Of a DNA stretch of 64,000 bases, positions 43,167-51,389 are shown in pieces. Below the pieces are notes generated by a model that was not told where the DNA came from, did not search any database, and saw nothing but the letters and a program-made list of their open reading frames with translations. The first letter of the stretch is position 1, and every line of letters starts with the position of its first letter. This DNA comes from Anaerocolumna jejuensis DSM 15929 (lineage in GTDB: Bacteria > Bacillota > Clostridia > Lachnospirales > Lachnospiraceae), in the NCBI RefSeq assembly GCF_900142215.1, contig NZ_FRAC01000027.1, positions 29,803 to 93,802 of the forward strand, written 5' to 3'. The translations under genes and the position numbers were made by a program.

Positions 43167-44477
43167 ATGGAAAATACGTTGTTATTTATTAAAAGCTTAA
43201 ACCGCCTGTTATGGAACGGTCCTATGCTGGTGCTCTTAATTACTACTCATCTTTTTTTGACCTTCCGGTTAAAATTCATTCAAAAAAAGGTTTTTAGGGG
43301 TATCCGCCTTTCAACGAAATCCTCCGAGGATGAGAAAGGGCAGACCAGCAGCTTTGCCGCTCTTACCACCACACTGGCCGCAACTCTCGGTATCGGAAAT
43401 ATCATCGGTGTCTCCACAGCAGTAGCCATGGGCGGTCCCGGTGCTATTCTGTGGCTCTGGCTTACCGGCATCCTGGGCATGGCCACAACCTACGGAGAAT
43501 GTTATCTTGGTATCCGCTACCGTACTCTTGCCAAGGACGGTACCTATTCCGGCGGTCCCATGTATGTTCTGGAGCATGGTCTTAAGTCAAAGCCTATGGC
43601 AGTTGTATACGCCTTATTAACTCTCTGCGCTTCTTATGGCGTAGGATGCTCCACCCAGTCCAATTCCATAACCAATGTTACCTCTTCCCTTTGGGGACTT
43701 TCTCCTTATGCAGTGGGAATCGCCGTTGCAGTACTTACCGGTCTTGTTATTCTGGGAGGTATTGATTCAATCGGCAATCTGTGCAAAAAGCTGGTCCCTG
43801 CCATGGGATTCTTTTACATAGCGGCCTGCCTGGTTTTAATTGTTATGAATCACCATTATATTCTTCCTGCCATTGTTTTAATATGCCGTTCTGCCTTTCT
43901 GCCAAGTGCCATGGTGGGCGGATTTATCGGAAGCACCATTAAAACAGCAGCAAGATACGGAATCGCAAGGGGCCTCTTTACCAATGAAGCGGGAATCGGA
44001 ACCGCTGCCATAGCAGCAGCCAGTGCCAAAACAGACAATCCCCATAACCAGGCCCTTGTATCCATGAGCGCGACCTTTTGGGACACTGTGGTAATGTGCG
44101 GCATTACAGGCATCGTAATTGTTGCCAATATTTTAAAAAATCCGGCTTCCGTAAAGGGGATACCTGCCTCCGACCTGACAACTGCTGCCTTTATGCAGCT
44201 TCCCTACGGTGAGTACATCCTTGGCTTTTCCATTGTTGCATTTGCATTGGCAACTTTGATTGGCTGGTCCTATTTTGGTGAAAGGGCCGTTTTATACCTT
44301 TTTGGCAAGGAGGGAATCGGCACATATAAATTGTGCTATATCGTTATGATATTTGTCGGTGCCGTCCTGTCCCTGGACTTCGTCTGGGAGTTATCGGACT
44401 TCATCAATGCTCTCATGATACTGCCCAATGTCTTAACCCTCTGGCTGCTGCGAAAGGAGATTAAAAGTACTGAATAG
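43167..44477 (+). CDS. Alanine/glycine:cation symporter family protein
   Basis: AGCS (AlsT-type) sodium-coupled amino-acid importer of about 436 residues with ten or more membrane helices. Family motifs: ALTTTLAATLGIGNIIGVSTAVAMGGPGA, YSGGPMYVLEHGL, GLFTNEAGIGTAAIAAASA and WSYFGERAVLYLFG. Start: ATG at 43167, with GGTG 6 nt upstream; a GTG at 43158 is also in frame. The substrate is likely alanine or glycine but cannot be fixed. It overlaps the convergent DJ-1 gene by 17 nt at the 3' ends. Confidence 0.93.
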   Translation: MENTLLFIKSLNRLLWNGPMLVLLITTHLFLTFRLKFIQKKVFRGIRLSTKSSEDEKGQTSSFAALTTTLAATLGIGNIIGVSTAVAMGGPGAILWLWLTGILGMATTYGECYLGIRYRTLAKDGTYSGGPMYVLEHGLKSKPMAVVYALLTLCASYGVGCSTQSNSITNVTSSLWGLSPYAVGIAVAVLTGLVILGGIDSIGNLCKKLVPAMGFFYIAACLVLIVMNHHYILPAIVLICRSAFLPSAMVGGFIGSTIKTAARYGIARGLFTNEAGIGTAAIAAASAKTDNPHNQALVSMSATFWDTVVMCGITGIVIVANILKNPASVKGIPASDLTTAAFMQLPYGEYILGFSIVAFALATLIGWSYFGERAVLYLFGKEGIGTYKLCYIVMIFVGAVLSLDFVWELSDFINALMILPNVLTLWLLRKEIKSTE

Positions 44478-45003
44478 TTTTACCTATTTGGTCTGCGGTT
44501 TCCTTATCCTTCAGATAACGGATGATTTCCAGAGAAAAGTCAATGGCAGTACCCATACCCTTTCCGGTAATAATATTTCCGTCCGTAACCGCTCTTGCTC
44601 CCGTTACTTTTGCTTCTATGAGCTTTTCTTCAAACTCCGGGAAACAGGTAACTTCCTTTCCCTTTAACAGCCCATTCTCACCCAGAATACTGGGTGCCGC
44701 ACAAATAGCTGCCAAAGCCTTGTCTTCCTCTCTGAAATTTTTCAGGAGGTTTACAAGGCCCTTATGGGCTGCCAGATTCTTTGTCCCCGGCATGCCTCCG
44801 GGAAGCACCAGCATGGCCGCATCCTTATAATCAAAATCTTCATACAATCCATCGGCTTCCACATGAATGCCATGGGCACCTGCAATTTTAATGCTGCCCG
44901 TCACAGAAACCGTGGTAATCTCAATTTCTGCACGGCGCAGTAAATCCACTACCGTAAGTCCTTCAATTTCTTCAAATCCATCTGCTAAGAATAAATATAC
45001 CAT
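44461..45003 (-). CDS. DJ-1/PfpI family protein (YajL/ThiJ-like)
   Basis: 180 residues. Nucleophile-elbow cysteine Cys101 in LAAICAAPSILG, the interacting glutamate in FEEIEGLTVVD, and LVLPGGMPGTKNLAAH. It belongs to the DJ-1 subfamily, to which stress-response and protein-deglycase activities have been ascribed (the latter disputed). AGGAGG precedes the ATG. Convergent 3' overlap of 17 nt with the AGCS gene. Confidence 0.92.
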   Translation of the reverse strand: MVYLFLADGFEEIEGLTVVDLLRRAEIEITTVSVTGSIKIAGAHGIHVEADGLYEDFDYKDAAMLVLPGGMPGTKNLAAHKGLVNLLKNFREEDKALAAICAAPSILGENGLLKGKEVTCFPEFEEKLIEAKVTGARAVTDGNIITGKGMGTAIDFSLEIIRYLKDKETADQIGKTIQYF

Positions 45004-45225
45004 AACTGCCTCCTTTTTTATTCATCCGTCTATTGGAACTATCTTTATTTGCCTCATTATAGCATAAGTCCTTCCCGGACTGCAAACAGATTCCCGGGAA
45101 AGTCAATCCTAAGAAAATTTCAGTTTTATACCGATATATTATTTGTGACTGTTTTCAGTAGTCCTAAACCCTGTAAAACTCTTATCACAGGGTCTAGCCA
45201 CATTAAGAAAGGATGGGTGAATATT

Positions 45226-45402
45226 ATGGATATTGCACAATTGTCTACAGCCCTGTCAATGCAGAATACATATGCAGCCGTTAGCACCGCAGTATTAAGT
45301 ATGTCCCTGGATACCGTGGAAAAAGCCGGAGACGGAATCGTTAAGATGATGGAGATGTCTGTCAACCCAAGTCTGGGAAGCAACATAGATATTAAACTGT
45401 AA
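45226..45402 (+). CDS. YjfB family putative motility protein
   Basis: 58 residues beginning MDIAQLSTALSMQNTYAAVS, matching the short YjfB family (DUF/PF14070) found in motile Firmicutes, often near flagellar genes. Here no flagellar gene is nearby. AAAGGATGGGTG precedes the ATG at 45226; the frame extends far upstream without support. It ends before a bidirectional terminator. Confidence 0.88.
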   Translation: MDIAQLSTALSMQNTYAAVSTAVLSMSLDTVEKAGDGIVKMMEMSVNPSLGSNIDIKL

Positions 45403-45452
45403 GGCACTATTGTACCTGAACAGGTGGCAGCATCCTTTTCTTTACAACAAAT

Positions 45453-45506
45453 AAACCGGATATGCTGCTTTGTATGTCTCATCAGAGAAAACAGCATATC
45501 CGGTTT
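45453..45506. terminator. Bidirectional terminator between yjfB-like and ABC-2 genes
   Basis: Perfect 15-bp stem AAACCGGATATGCTG / CAGCATATCCGGTTT, 24-nt loop, TTTTTG tail on the plus side and U-rich on the minus side. Confidence 0.9.
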
Positions 45507-45516
45507 TTGTTTTATA

Positions 45517-46302
45517 CTAAAACACCTCAACCGCTCCCTTTTTAATAGCAGCTTTCTCAATCAGCCTTATCAAGAAAAAGGACAGCAGATAATAAAGAAT
45601 CCCAATTCCTGCTTCCTGCAGCAAAAGCCGTATAAATTGAAATCTGCTTATCGTCCCGAACAGCATATTCACCGCTTCAATACTGTGAGTAAGCGGAAGG
45701 AACCCGGACACTATCCTGGCAACAGGCGGAAGCTGTTCTATGGGGAAATTTGCACCGCAGAAAATCATCAGCACATATGACATAAAATTCAGTACAAAAT
45801 GCATTTGGTCCGTAACCAGTCCGAAAATGCCAATGAACATTCCAAAGCCTGCTGCCGCAAACATTGCCGTAACAACCGCTGTGAAAAAAAAGAACCAGTT
45901 AATTCCTGAATAATCTACAGAAAATATCAGCCCTCCTGCCAGAAAACCAAGGATAACCGTAACCATGGCGGAAATGCAGGTAAAAAATCCCTTATGCAGT
46001 ATTATTCCAAGCTTATGAGACGGGGACACGATCAGGCTTCTGATGCATCCATAGGCCCTCTCCGCCATAAACGTACTACCCAGTGTAAAGATACAGGTAT
46101 TGATACACAGTAAAAAAGAATTACCTGCAACCCATCTTGCCAGATTCGATGTCTGATAGCTGTATCCCGCAAGAACACAGTAAAAGATTAATGTAAGCAG
46201 GGGATATAAGGTCTCATAGCAAAGAAACTCTTCTATCTTGAACATGGATTTCCGGCTCTTAAAGCTTAACCACGATAATGTAAAAAACCTCTTCATCCTC
46301 AT
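45517..46302 (-). CDS. ABC-2 type transporter permease
   Basis: 261 residues, six predicted helices, ABC-2 fold: ETLYPLLTLIFYCVLAGYSY, NSFLLCINTCIFTLGSTFMAERAYGCIRSLIVSP, FVLNFMSYVLMIFCGANFPIEQLPP. ATG at 46302 overlaps the TGA of the preceding permease gene (TGATG) with GGAGGTG just upstream, so translation is coupled. The long frame to 46407 is an overlap shadow. With its partner and the ATPase it forms an exporter of unknown substrate, plausibly an antimicrobial or lipid. Confidence 0.88.
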   Translation of the reverse strand: MRMKRFFTLSWLSFKSRKSMFKIEEFLCYETLYPLLTLIFYCVLAGYSYQTSNLARWVAGNSFLLCINTCIFTLGSTFMAERAYGCIRSLIVSPSHKLGIILHKGFFTCISAMVTVILGFLAGGLIFSVDYSGINWFFFFTAVVTAMFAAAGFGMFIGIFGLVTDQMHFVLNFMSYVLMIFCGANFPIEQLPPVARIVSGFLPLTHSIEAVNMLFGTISRFQFIRLLLQEAGIGILYYLLSFFLIRLIEKAAIKKGAVEVF

Positions 46303-47084
46303 CAGCTCACCTCCAAGGTTGCCAGGACCCTTACCTGGCTCTCGATTAATTTCAAAAGAAAGTACCCTATGACAAGGTAAATGGCAGTAACTAATGCCAG
46401 TATACAAAGCACTGTATAAAACTCCTTTATACTCCAGGCCGTTGATACACTAATCCGGATTAATTTCACCGCCCAGGTCGGAGAAAGGATATAACTGACC
46501 GGCCTTACCCACTGGGGAAGTATTTCTGCCGGAAAAACAAAGCCGCATACAAGAATAACAGGAATTTCAATACAATTCATATATAACTGTGTTTTTCTGG
46601 ACAGGGTAAGCAAATAGGCAACAACAATTGAAATCACGGAAAAACTGACAACCGCACAAAGAATGGCTAACAGCAGGAAGTAAGGATGGCTTACCTTTAT
46701 TTCTACCCGAAACAAAAGCTTTGCCGTTAAAAAAGACAAAATAAAGGTGACCAGGCTCAGTATTGTATTCCCAATCACTTTTCCTGTTACAATGTCAGAA
46801 AAGCCTGCCGGAGCCACATAGATAAGTGAAAGGGTCCCATCATACCGTTCTCTGTTGATGTCACCTGCAGAGGAAAAGCAGATACAGCTCCAGAGTGCCA
46901 TAAGACCACCGCCAAGGACAACATAGGAGGCAAAATCCTCCCGGCCGGAGCTTTTGAACATTTCATATAAAAGTATGGTGTTGACCATAGGATTTGCAAT
47001 CAGGCAGAAACGGAACATCGGCCTGGCAAAGGAGCATTTCATTTGCAGCAATGCCGTATAATAAATTACCCGCAGTCTTTTCAT
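46302..47084 (-). CDS. ABC-2 type transporter permease
   Basis: 260 residues with six helices: MFRFCLIANPMVNTILLYEM, ASYVVLGGGLMALWSCICF, DGTLSLIYVAPAGFSDIVTG, and the typical VFPAEILPQWVRPVSYILSPTWAVKLI. A paralogue of the downstream permease; the two presumably form a heterodimeric pore. It overlaps the ATPase gene by 4 nt (ATGA) and the next permease by one base: a tightly coupled three-gene operon. Confidence 0.88.
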   Translation of the reverse strand: MKRLRVIYYTALLQMKCSFARPMFRFCLIANPMVNTILLYEMFKSSGREDFASYVVLGGGLMALWSCICFSSAGDINRERYDGTLSLIYVAPAGFSDIVTGKVIGNTILSLVTFILSFLTAKLLFRVEIKVSHPYFLLLAILCAVVSFSVISIVVAYLLTLSRKTQLYMNCIEIPVILVCGFVFPAEILPQWVRPVSYILSPTWAVKLIRISVSTAWSIKEFYTVLCILALVTAIYLVIGYFLLKLIESQVRVLATLEVS

Positions 47085-48055
47085 GTCAGCTCCTCCAGCA
47101 TTTTTATGTAGACATCTTCCAGGGTTATTTCCCTGTTGGAAAAAGAGTGTACCCTTACCCCCTTTAAAATCTCCATAACCCCTTCAATCACTTCCGCCCC
47201 CTTGCTGAATTTTACCGTAAGGAGGCAGTCCTTTTCCTCCTGCTGCAATACAGCCTCCTTTACGCCCCGTATCATTTCTATCTCCTTCACCTTATTTTCC
47301 GGAGGGTATTCCAGCCGGATTTCTATTACTTCCTCCAAGCCTGCCAGTTTCTTCAGGTTAGCAGGGGTATCCAGGGCTATCAGCTTTCCCCTGTTTAGGA
47401 TTGCTATCCGGTCGCAAAGCTCATCTGCCTCATACATATAGTGGGTGGTCAAAAGTATTGTCTTTCCCTCCTCCTTTAGCTTCCTTATGATATCCCGCAG
47501 CATTCTGGCTCCCAGAGGGTCAAGTCCCACCGTAGGTTCATCCATAAAGAGAATTTCCGGGTCATTTAAGAGTCCCCTTGCTATCTGCAGCCTCTGAATC
47601 ATTCCCTTGGAAAAGGTCTCGACCAAAATATCCGCCTTTTCACTCAGCCCCACCAGCTGGAGTATCCTGGCAATCCTGCCGGCGGCCTCCACCTGTCCTA
47701 TATGATACAGGCAGGCGAAATATCTCAGATTGTCCCTTGCGGACAAACGCCTGTAAAGCCCTAATTCACCTCCAAAAATAAAATTAATGCGGTTTCTTAT
47801 CCTCTTCTCCTGGGAAAAGGTATCAAAACCCAATACCTCACATTTTCCCTTTGTTGGTGCAAGCAGCGTAATCAGCATCTTAATGGTGGTTGTCTTCCCG
47901 GCTCCATTCTGCCCTAAAAGTCCAAATACTTCTCCTCTTTTTACCTGAAAGGAAATCCCGTCAACCGCCCGGACCCTTTCCTTCTTCCGGTGAATCCATC
48001 CCTTTGCTGTAACAAATTCGCGATGTAAATTTTCAACGTCAATCACACATTCCAT
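47081..48055 (-). CDS. ABC-2 exporter ATP-binding protein
   Basis: 324 residues from MECVIDVENLHREFVTAKGW, with AAGGAG 6 nt upstream of the ATG at 48055. Walker A GLLGQNGAGKTTTIKML, Q-loop region FIFGGELGLYRRLSARDNL, signature FSKGMIQRLQIARGL (instead of LSGGQ), Walker B EILFMDEPTVGLDPLG, H-loop LLTTHYMYEADEL. A C-terminal extension of about 90 residues is present, as in DrrA/NatA-like subunits. It powers the two downstream permeases. A palindromic operator and strong promoter (48070-48123) precede it, so expression is probably inducible. Confidence 0.93.
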   Translation of the reverse strand: MECVIDVENLHREFVTAKGWIHRKKERVRAVDGISFQVKRGEVFGLLGQNGAGKTTTIKMLITLLAPTKGKCEVLGFDTFSQEKRIRNRINFIFGGELGLYRRLSARDNLRYFACLYHIGQVEAAGRIARILQLVGLSEKADILVETFSKGMIQRLQIARGLLNDPEILFMDEPTVGLDPLGARMLRDIIRKLKEEGKTILLTTHYMYEADELCDRIAILNRGKLIALDTPANLKKLAGLEEVIEIRLEYPPENKVKEIEMIRGVKEAVLQQEEKDCLLTVKFSKGAEVIEGVMEILKGVRVHSFSNREITLEDVYIKMLEELT

Positions 48056-48069
48056 AGAATTCTCCTTTT

Positions 48070-48093
48070 CAATATTCGATATATATCGAATAT
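48070..48093. promoter_or_regulatory. 24-bp perfect palindromic operator
   Basis: The half-site AATATTCGATAT and its exact complement meet without spacer, directly after the -10. A related imperfect site CGATATATTATTCG lies inside the promoter spacer. Placement would block initiation. ArsR-family operators are often ATTCGATATAT-like palindromes, and an ArsR-type gene lies 750 bp away, making it the first candidate. Confidence 0.8.
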
Positions 48094-48123
48094 TATTATA
48101 ATCGAATAATATATCGTTAGTCA
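48094..48123 (-). promoter_or_regulatory. Promoter of the ABC-2 exporter operon
   Basis: TTGACT (48118-48123), 18-nt spacer, consensus TATAAT (48094-48099) on the minus strand. Confidence 0.8.
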
Positions 48124-48299
48124 ACGCCGAATTTATTTTTTTAACAAATGCGGTATTTAAATGAGCGTTTATTGAGCGTTAAAATTGTTATATTACTTTC
48201 TTTATGCTATAATTTGGTACAACCTTGCAGAAATGTGCAAATGCGCAGATAGGGTGTGATATGAGAAAGAAATATCGATAGGAAAGGATGGATACAAGA

Positions 48300-48782
48300 A
48301 TGTCAATAGAAAGAGTCAGACATTATTTTAAAGAATTAGGGATTGATGACAGGATTTTGGAATTCGATGTTTCCAGTGCAACAGTTGAGCTTGCCGCCAG
48401 GGCCTTAAACTGTGAAGAATGCCGGATTGCTAAAACATTATCTTTCCATGCAGGTGAAAAAATCGTTCTGATTGTAACTGCCGGTGATGCACGGATTGAT
48501 AATGCAAAATACAAATCCCGATTTGGGAAAAAAGCAAAAATGCTTGCCCCGGAGGAAACAGAGTCCCTTATAGGACATGCAGTGGGCGGTGTCTGTCCTT
48601 TTGCGGTAAACGATAATGCAGAAGTCTATTTGGATGTGTCCCTGAACCGTTTTCAAACAGTATTTCCTGCCTGCGGCAGCTCCAACAGCGCCATTGAATT
48701 AACTCCTGCGGAGCTTGAAAAGTACTCCAACAGCTTGGGCTGGATAGATGTCTGCAAAGATTTGCAGCCAATAGAAGGATAA
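48300..48782 (+). CDS. YbaK/EbsC family aminoacyl-tRNA deacylase-like protein
   Basis: 160 residues starting MSIERVRHYFKELGIDDRIL; the ATG at 48300 follows AAAGGA. YbaK/ProX fold: ECRIAKTLSF (the catalytic Lys of the family), KIVLIVTAGDARIDNAKYK, TESLIGHAVGGVCPF and VYLDVSLNRF. Such proteins hydrolyse misacylated Cys-tRNA-Pro or Ala-tRNA-Pro in trans. The substrate for this branch is not established. It diverges from the exporter operon and converges with the ArsR-type gene. Confidence 0.9.
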   Translation: MSIERVRHYFKELGIDDRILEFDVSSATVELAARALNCEECRIAKTLSFHAGEKIVLIVTAGDARIDNAKYKSRFGKKAKMLAPEETESLIGHAVGGVCPFAVNDNAEVYLDVSLNRFQTVFPACGSSNSAIELTPAELEKYSNSLGWIDVCKDLQPIEG

Positions 48783-48808
48783 ACCGGCTGGCTTAAATAG
48801 CCCTATAA

Positions 48809-49816
48809 TTAATTCAGCTTATATAAAAGCTTTTCCATCGCTTCCAGCAGTTCCTTTGCGGAATTTCTGTTAATGCTGTAATATTTGGAGCTTTTATCCT
48901 GCTCCTCATTTAGAAGGCCGCAGCTCTTCAGCTGCTCCATATGATGGGATATGGTGGAGGGTGCCATGGACAGCTCCTTCGCTATATCAAGCCCTCTTAA
49001 GGGTTCCTTTTCATTCAGCAGAGCGATAATCTTAAATCTGGTATCATCTCCCACGGCCTTCAGCTGCTTTAATATCTTTTCCTGATTTTGCTGGGGCTCT
49101 CGGATAGAATAAAACAGCACCTGGTTTTTCCCAAAAAAGCGAATCATTCTGGGCGTCAAAAATAAGCTGGGAGAAAAGTAAAATTCCTGATAAGGCCCTC
49201 TGTTATGAAAGATCTTCCCCATCATTTTCTGTGAATATTCCAGGGGTTCCAGATGCTTAAGCTCCTCTCCGGTCTTTCCTGCTTCCCTTTCAAGGACTTC
49301 CTTTACTCTTTCATTTTCCCTGTAAAAACCATCGGCAGCCAGCTCCTTTACAAAGGCAAAAAAATCGCAGATTATTTTCGGGCTTTCCCTAAAAAGCATC
49401 TTACAGCCCAGATAATTTCCCAAAAGCTTTGAATATTCCCTGTAAAGCTTTTCAAAGCACTCTTCCTTCTCAAGAGCTTCCCTGACAAGCTTTTCATTGA
49501 AAATATTAAAATAGCCGGACAAAAAGCCTGCCGTATCCATATGCAGGAGGTGAGCACAGTATGTATCCAGGCTAAAATCCGCCAAGGGATAGTCTGTCAG
49601 GGCTTCCAGCATTCCATAGGGACACCCTGCCGCTTGAAAAACCTCCGTAAGAAAGGCGTACTTTTTCTTCAGGGCATCCAGCTTCTTTCTGGTATATACC
49701 TGCATACATAAGCCATGTCCCTTTTCCCCCTCCAGGATATTAATAGCCGCCAGCATAAGCTCAAGCTCGTCCGAATATATATAATAGCTGTTTTTCTTAA
49801 GCTCCTGATAAAACAT
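48809..49816 (-). CDS. ArsR-family regulator with large N-terminal domain
   Basis: 335 residues. The C-terminal winged helix (about residues 245-330) reads VGDDTRFKIIALLNEKEPLR, GLDIAKELSMAPSTISHHME, QLKSCGLLNEEQDKSSKYYS, an ArsR domain with no metal-binding CxC in the recognition helix. The first 240 residues are an all-helical domain of unknown fold, probably ligand-sensing. The start at 49816 has only a weak site. Probable function: repressor or activator, perhaps of the exporter operon whose operator fits this class; that link is inference from proximity. It ends 26 nt from the convergent YbaK gene. Confidence 0.85.
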   Translation of the reverse strand: MFYQELKKNSYYIYSDELELMLAAINILEGEKGHGLCMQVYTRKKLDALKKKYAFLTEVFQAAGCPYGMLEALTDYPLADFSLDTYCAHLLHMDTAGFLSGYFNIFNEKLVREALEKEECFEKLYREYSKLLGNYLGCKMLFRESPKIICDFFAFVKELAADGFYRENERVKEVLEREAGKTGEELKHLEPLEYSQKMMGKIFHNRGPYQEFYFSPSLFLTPRMIRFFGKNQVLFYSIREPQQNQEKILKQLKAVGDDTRFKIIALLNEKEPLRGLDIAKELSMAPSTISHHMEQLKSCGLLNEEQDKSSKYYSINRNSAKELLEAMEKLLYKLN

Positions 49817-50078
49817 GCATTAACCAACTTTCGTTCTTTCATAGTGCCTTCATCGTATCATCCCCATAACCTCTTGTCAACTATTTGCACGTGCTGCATG
49901 GGATATAATGCAGATACCCGGATGACCCATGACTTTGTTTTGGTGGTTTGTCCCGGTAGGTTACTGTTAGACCATTCTTTTTTTACAGCACTATCTAAGA
50001 ACTAGAAAGCATTATACTGCTATTACTCTGTATTTCTTGCGAATATAATGTTTGGTAAAAAAGAGAGGATTCCCTATT

Positions 50079-51131
50079 ATGAAAATTGTAGTTTTAACAG
50101 GAGGGCTTAGCCCGGAAAGAGATGTGTCCCTGTCCTCCGGCAGTTTAATTGCCAATGCCCTGATGGCTTCCGGCCACGCCGTTGTATTGGCAGATATATA
50201 TGAAGGTATTAAGGCAGAGGAGGAAGCACTTCCCGCCCTGTTTCTGACAAAGGAGGATAACCGCCGGTATGAGTACCATATACCGGATACCGCACCGGAC
50301 CTGGAGGCACTTGTCCGTAAGAATAATGGAAGGAAAGAGCTGATCGGCAGCAATGTCCTTTCCCTGTGCAGACTTGCAGATGTGGTCTTCATCGCTCTTC
50401 ACGGCTCTATGGGTGAAAACGGACAGCTGCAGGCAGTTCTTGACTGCAACGGCATCTCCTATACCGGCACCGGCTACACCGGATGCCTCCTTGCTATGGA
50501 TAAGGACATTACAAAGAGGCTCCTATGCCATGATAACATTCCCACAGCCCCCTGGATAACCGATGATGCGGCCAGCCTTACTCCGGAGAAAATCACTACC
50601 TCGGTTGGCTTTCCTTGTGTGGTTAAGCCCATTAGCAACGGCTCCAGCATCGGCATATCTTTTGCCCATAACAAGGAAGAGCTTTCCTCTGCTCTGACCC
50701 TTGCAACGGATAAGCTCTCCTCCTTTGGTTCCAAAAGGGTACTGGTGGAAAAGCTCCTTAAGGGAAGGGAATTTTCCGTCGGCATCCTGGAAGAAAGGGC
50801 TCTTCCGGTAATAGAAATCATACCGAAGGAAGGCTTCTATGATTATAAGAACAAATACCAGCAGGGACTTACCACGGAATGCTGTCCTGCTGCCCTGTCT
50901 GAGGAGCTTGTAAAAAAAGTACAGTCCCTTGCCCTGTCAGTCCATAAAGCCCTGTACCTTGGAACCTACTCCCGGGTAGACTTTATTCTAAGCGAAGATG
51001 GCGAATTTTATTGCCTGGAAGCCAATACCCTCCCCGGTATGACTCCTGTCAGCCTGCTGCCCCAGGAAGCCAAGGCCGACGGTATCTCCTATGAAGAACT
51101 CTGCGAAAGAATTGCAAAGCTCGCCCTTTAA
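50079..51131 (+). CDS. ddl: D-alanine--D-alanine ligase
   Basis: ATP-grasp enzyme making D-Ala-D-Ala for peptidoglycan. 350 residues from MKIVVLTGGLSPERDVSLSS; the ATG at 50079 follows AGAGGA and the earlier ATG at 50052 does not fit the family. Motifs: FIALHGSMGENGQLQ, GTGYTGCLLAMDKDITK, FPCVVKPISNGSSIGI, FYDYKNKYQQG and FYCLEANTLPGMTPVSL. FYDYKNKY and the overall pattern fit ordinary Ddl rather than VanA-type D-Ala-D-Lac ligases. Single-gene transcript; a complex terminator follows. Confidence 0.94.
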   Translation: MKIVVLTGGLSPERDVSLSSGSLIANALMASGHAVVLADIYEGIKAEEEALPALFLTKEDNRRYEYHIPDTAPDLEALVRKNNGRKELIGSNVLSLCRLADVVFIALHGSMGENGQLQAVLDCNGISYTGTGYTGCLLAMDKDITKRLLCHDNIPTAPWITDDAASLTPEKITTSVGFPCVVKPISNGSSIGISFAHNKEELSSALTLATDKLSSFGSKRVLVEKLLKGREFSVGILEERALPVIEIIPKEGFYDYKNKYQQGLTTECCPAALSEELVKKVQSLALSVHKALYLGTYSRVDFILSEDGEFYCLEANTLPGMTPVSLLPQEAKADGISYEELCERIAKLAL

Positions 51132-51232
51132 GCTGGTAATTCTATAAATCCCTTGTTTCCCTTTTTCGCAAAGAAATTTAAAATCAGACTTATTTATAGG
51201 CAAATATCAGCTCCGGTCTTTTTAGCATTCAA

Positions 51233-51349
51233 AAAAAGCCAGCAGGCGAACTCTGATATGCTCCCCAGGCAGACAATTAAATAATATAATTCTTTATTTT
51301 TTGCCTGTCTGACAGGCACGATTCACTCATTCACTCCCGCTGGCTTTTT
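51233..51349. terminator. Compound bidirectional terminator between ddl and the response-regulator gene
   Basis: Outer arms AAAAAGCCAGC and GCTGGCTTTTT enclose GGCAGAC/GTCTG and a local GCCTGT-CTG-ACAGGC hairpin preceded by T6. It serves both convergent genes. Confidence 0.75.
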
Positions 51350-51389
51350 ATTGTGCTTTGACCTTGCTCACTCAATGATTCCTATTACT

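Noticed and set aside
43311..43577. Minus-strand frames inside the AGCS symporter gene
   Set aside because: Antisense shadows without ribosome sites. The plus frame has all AGCS motifs.
50079..51131. Vancomycin-type D-Ala-D-Lac ligase
   Set aside because: The FYDYKNKY segment and context (no vanH or vanX) fit an ordinary Ddl.
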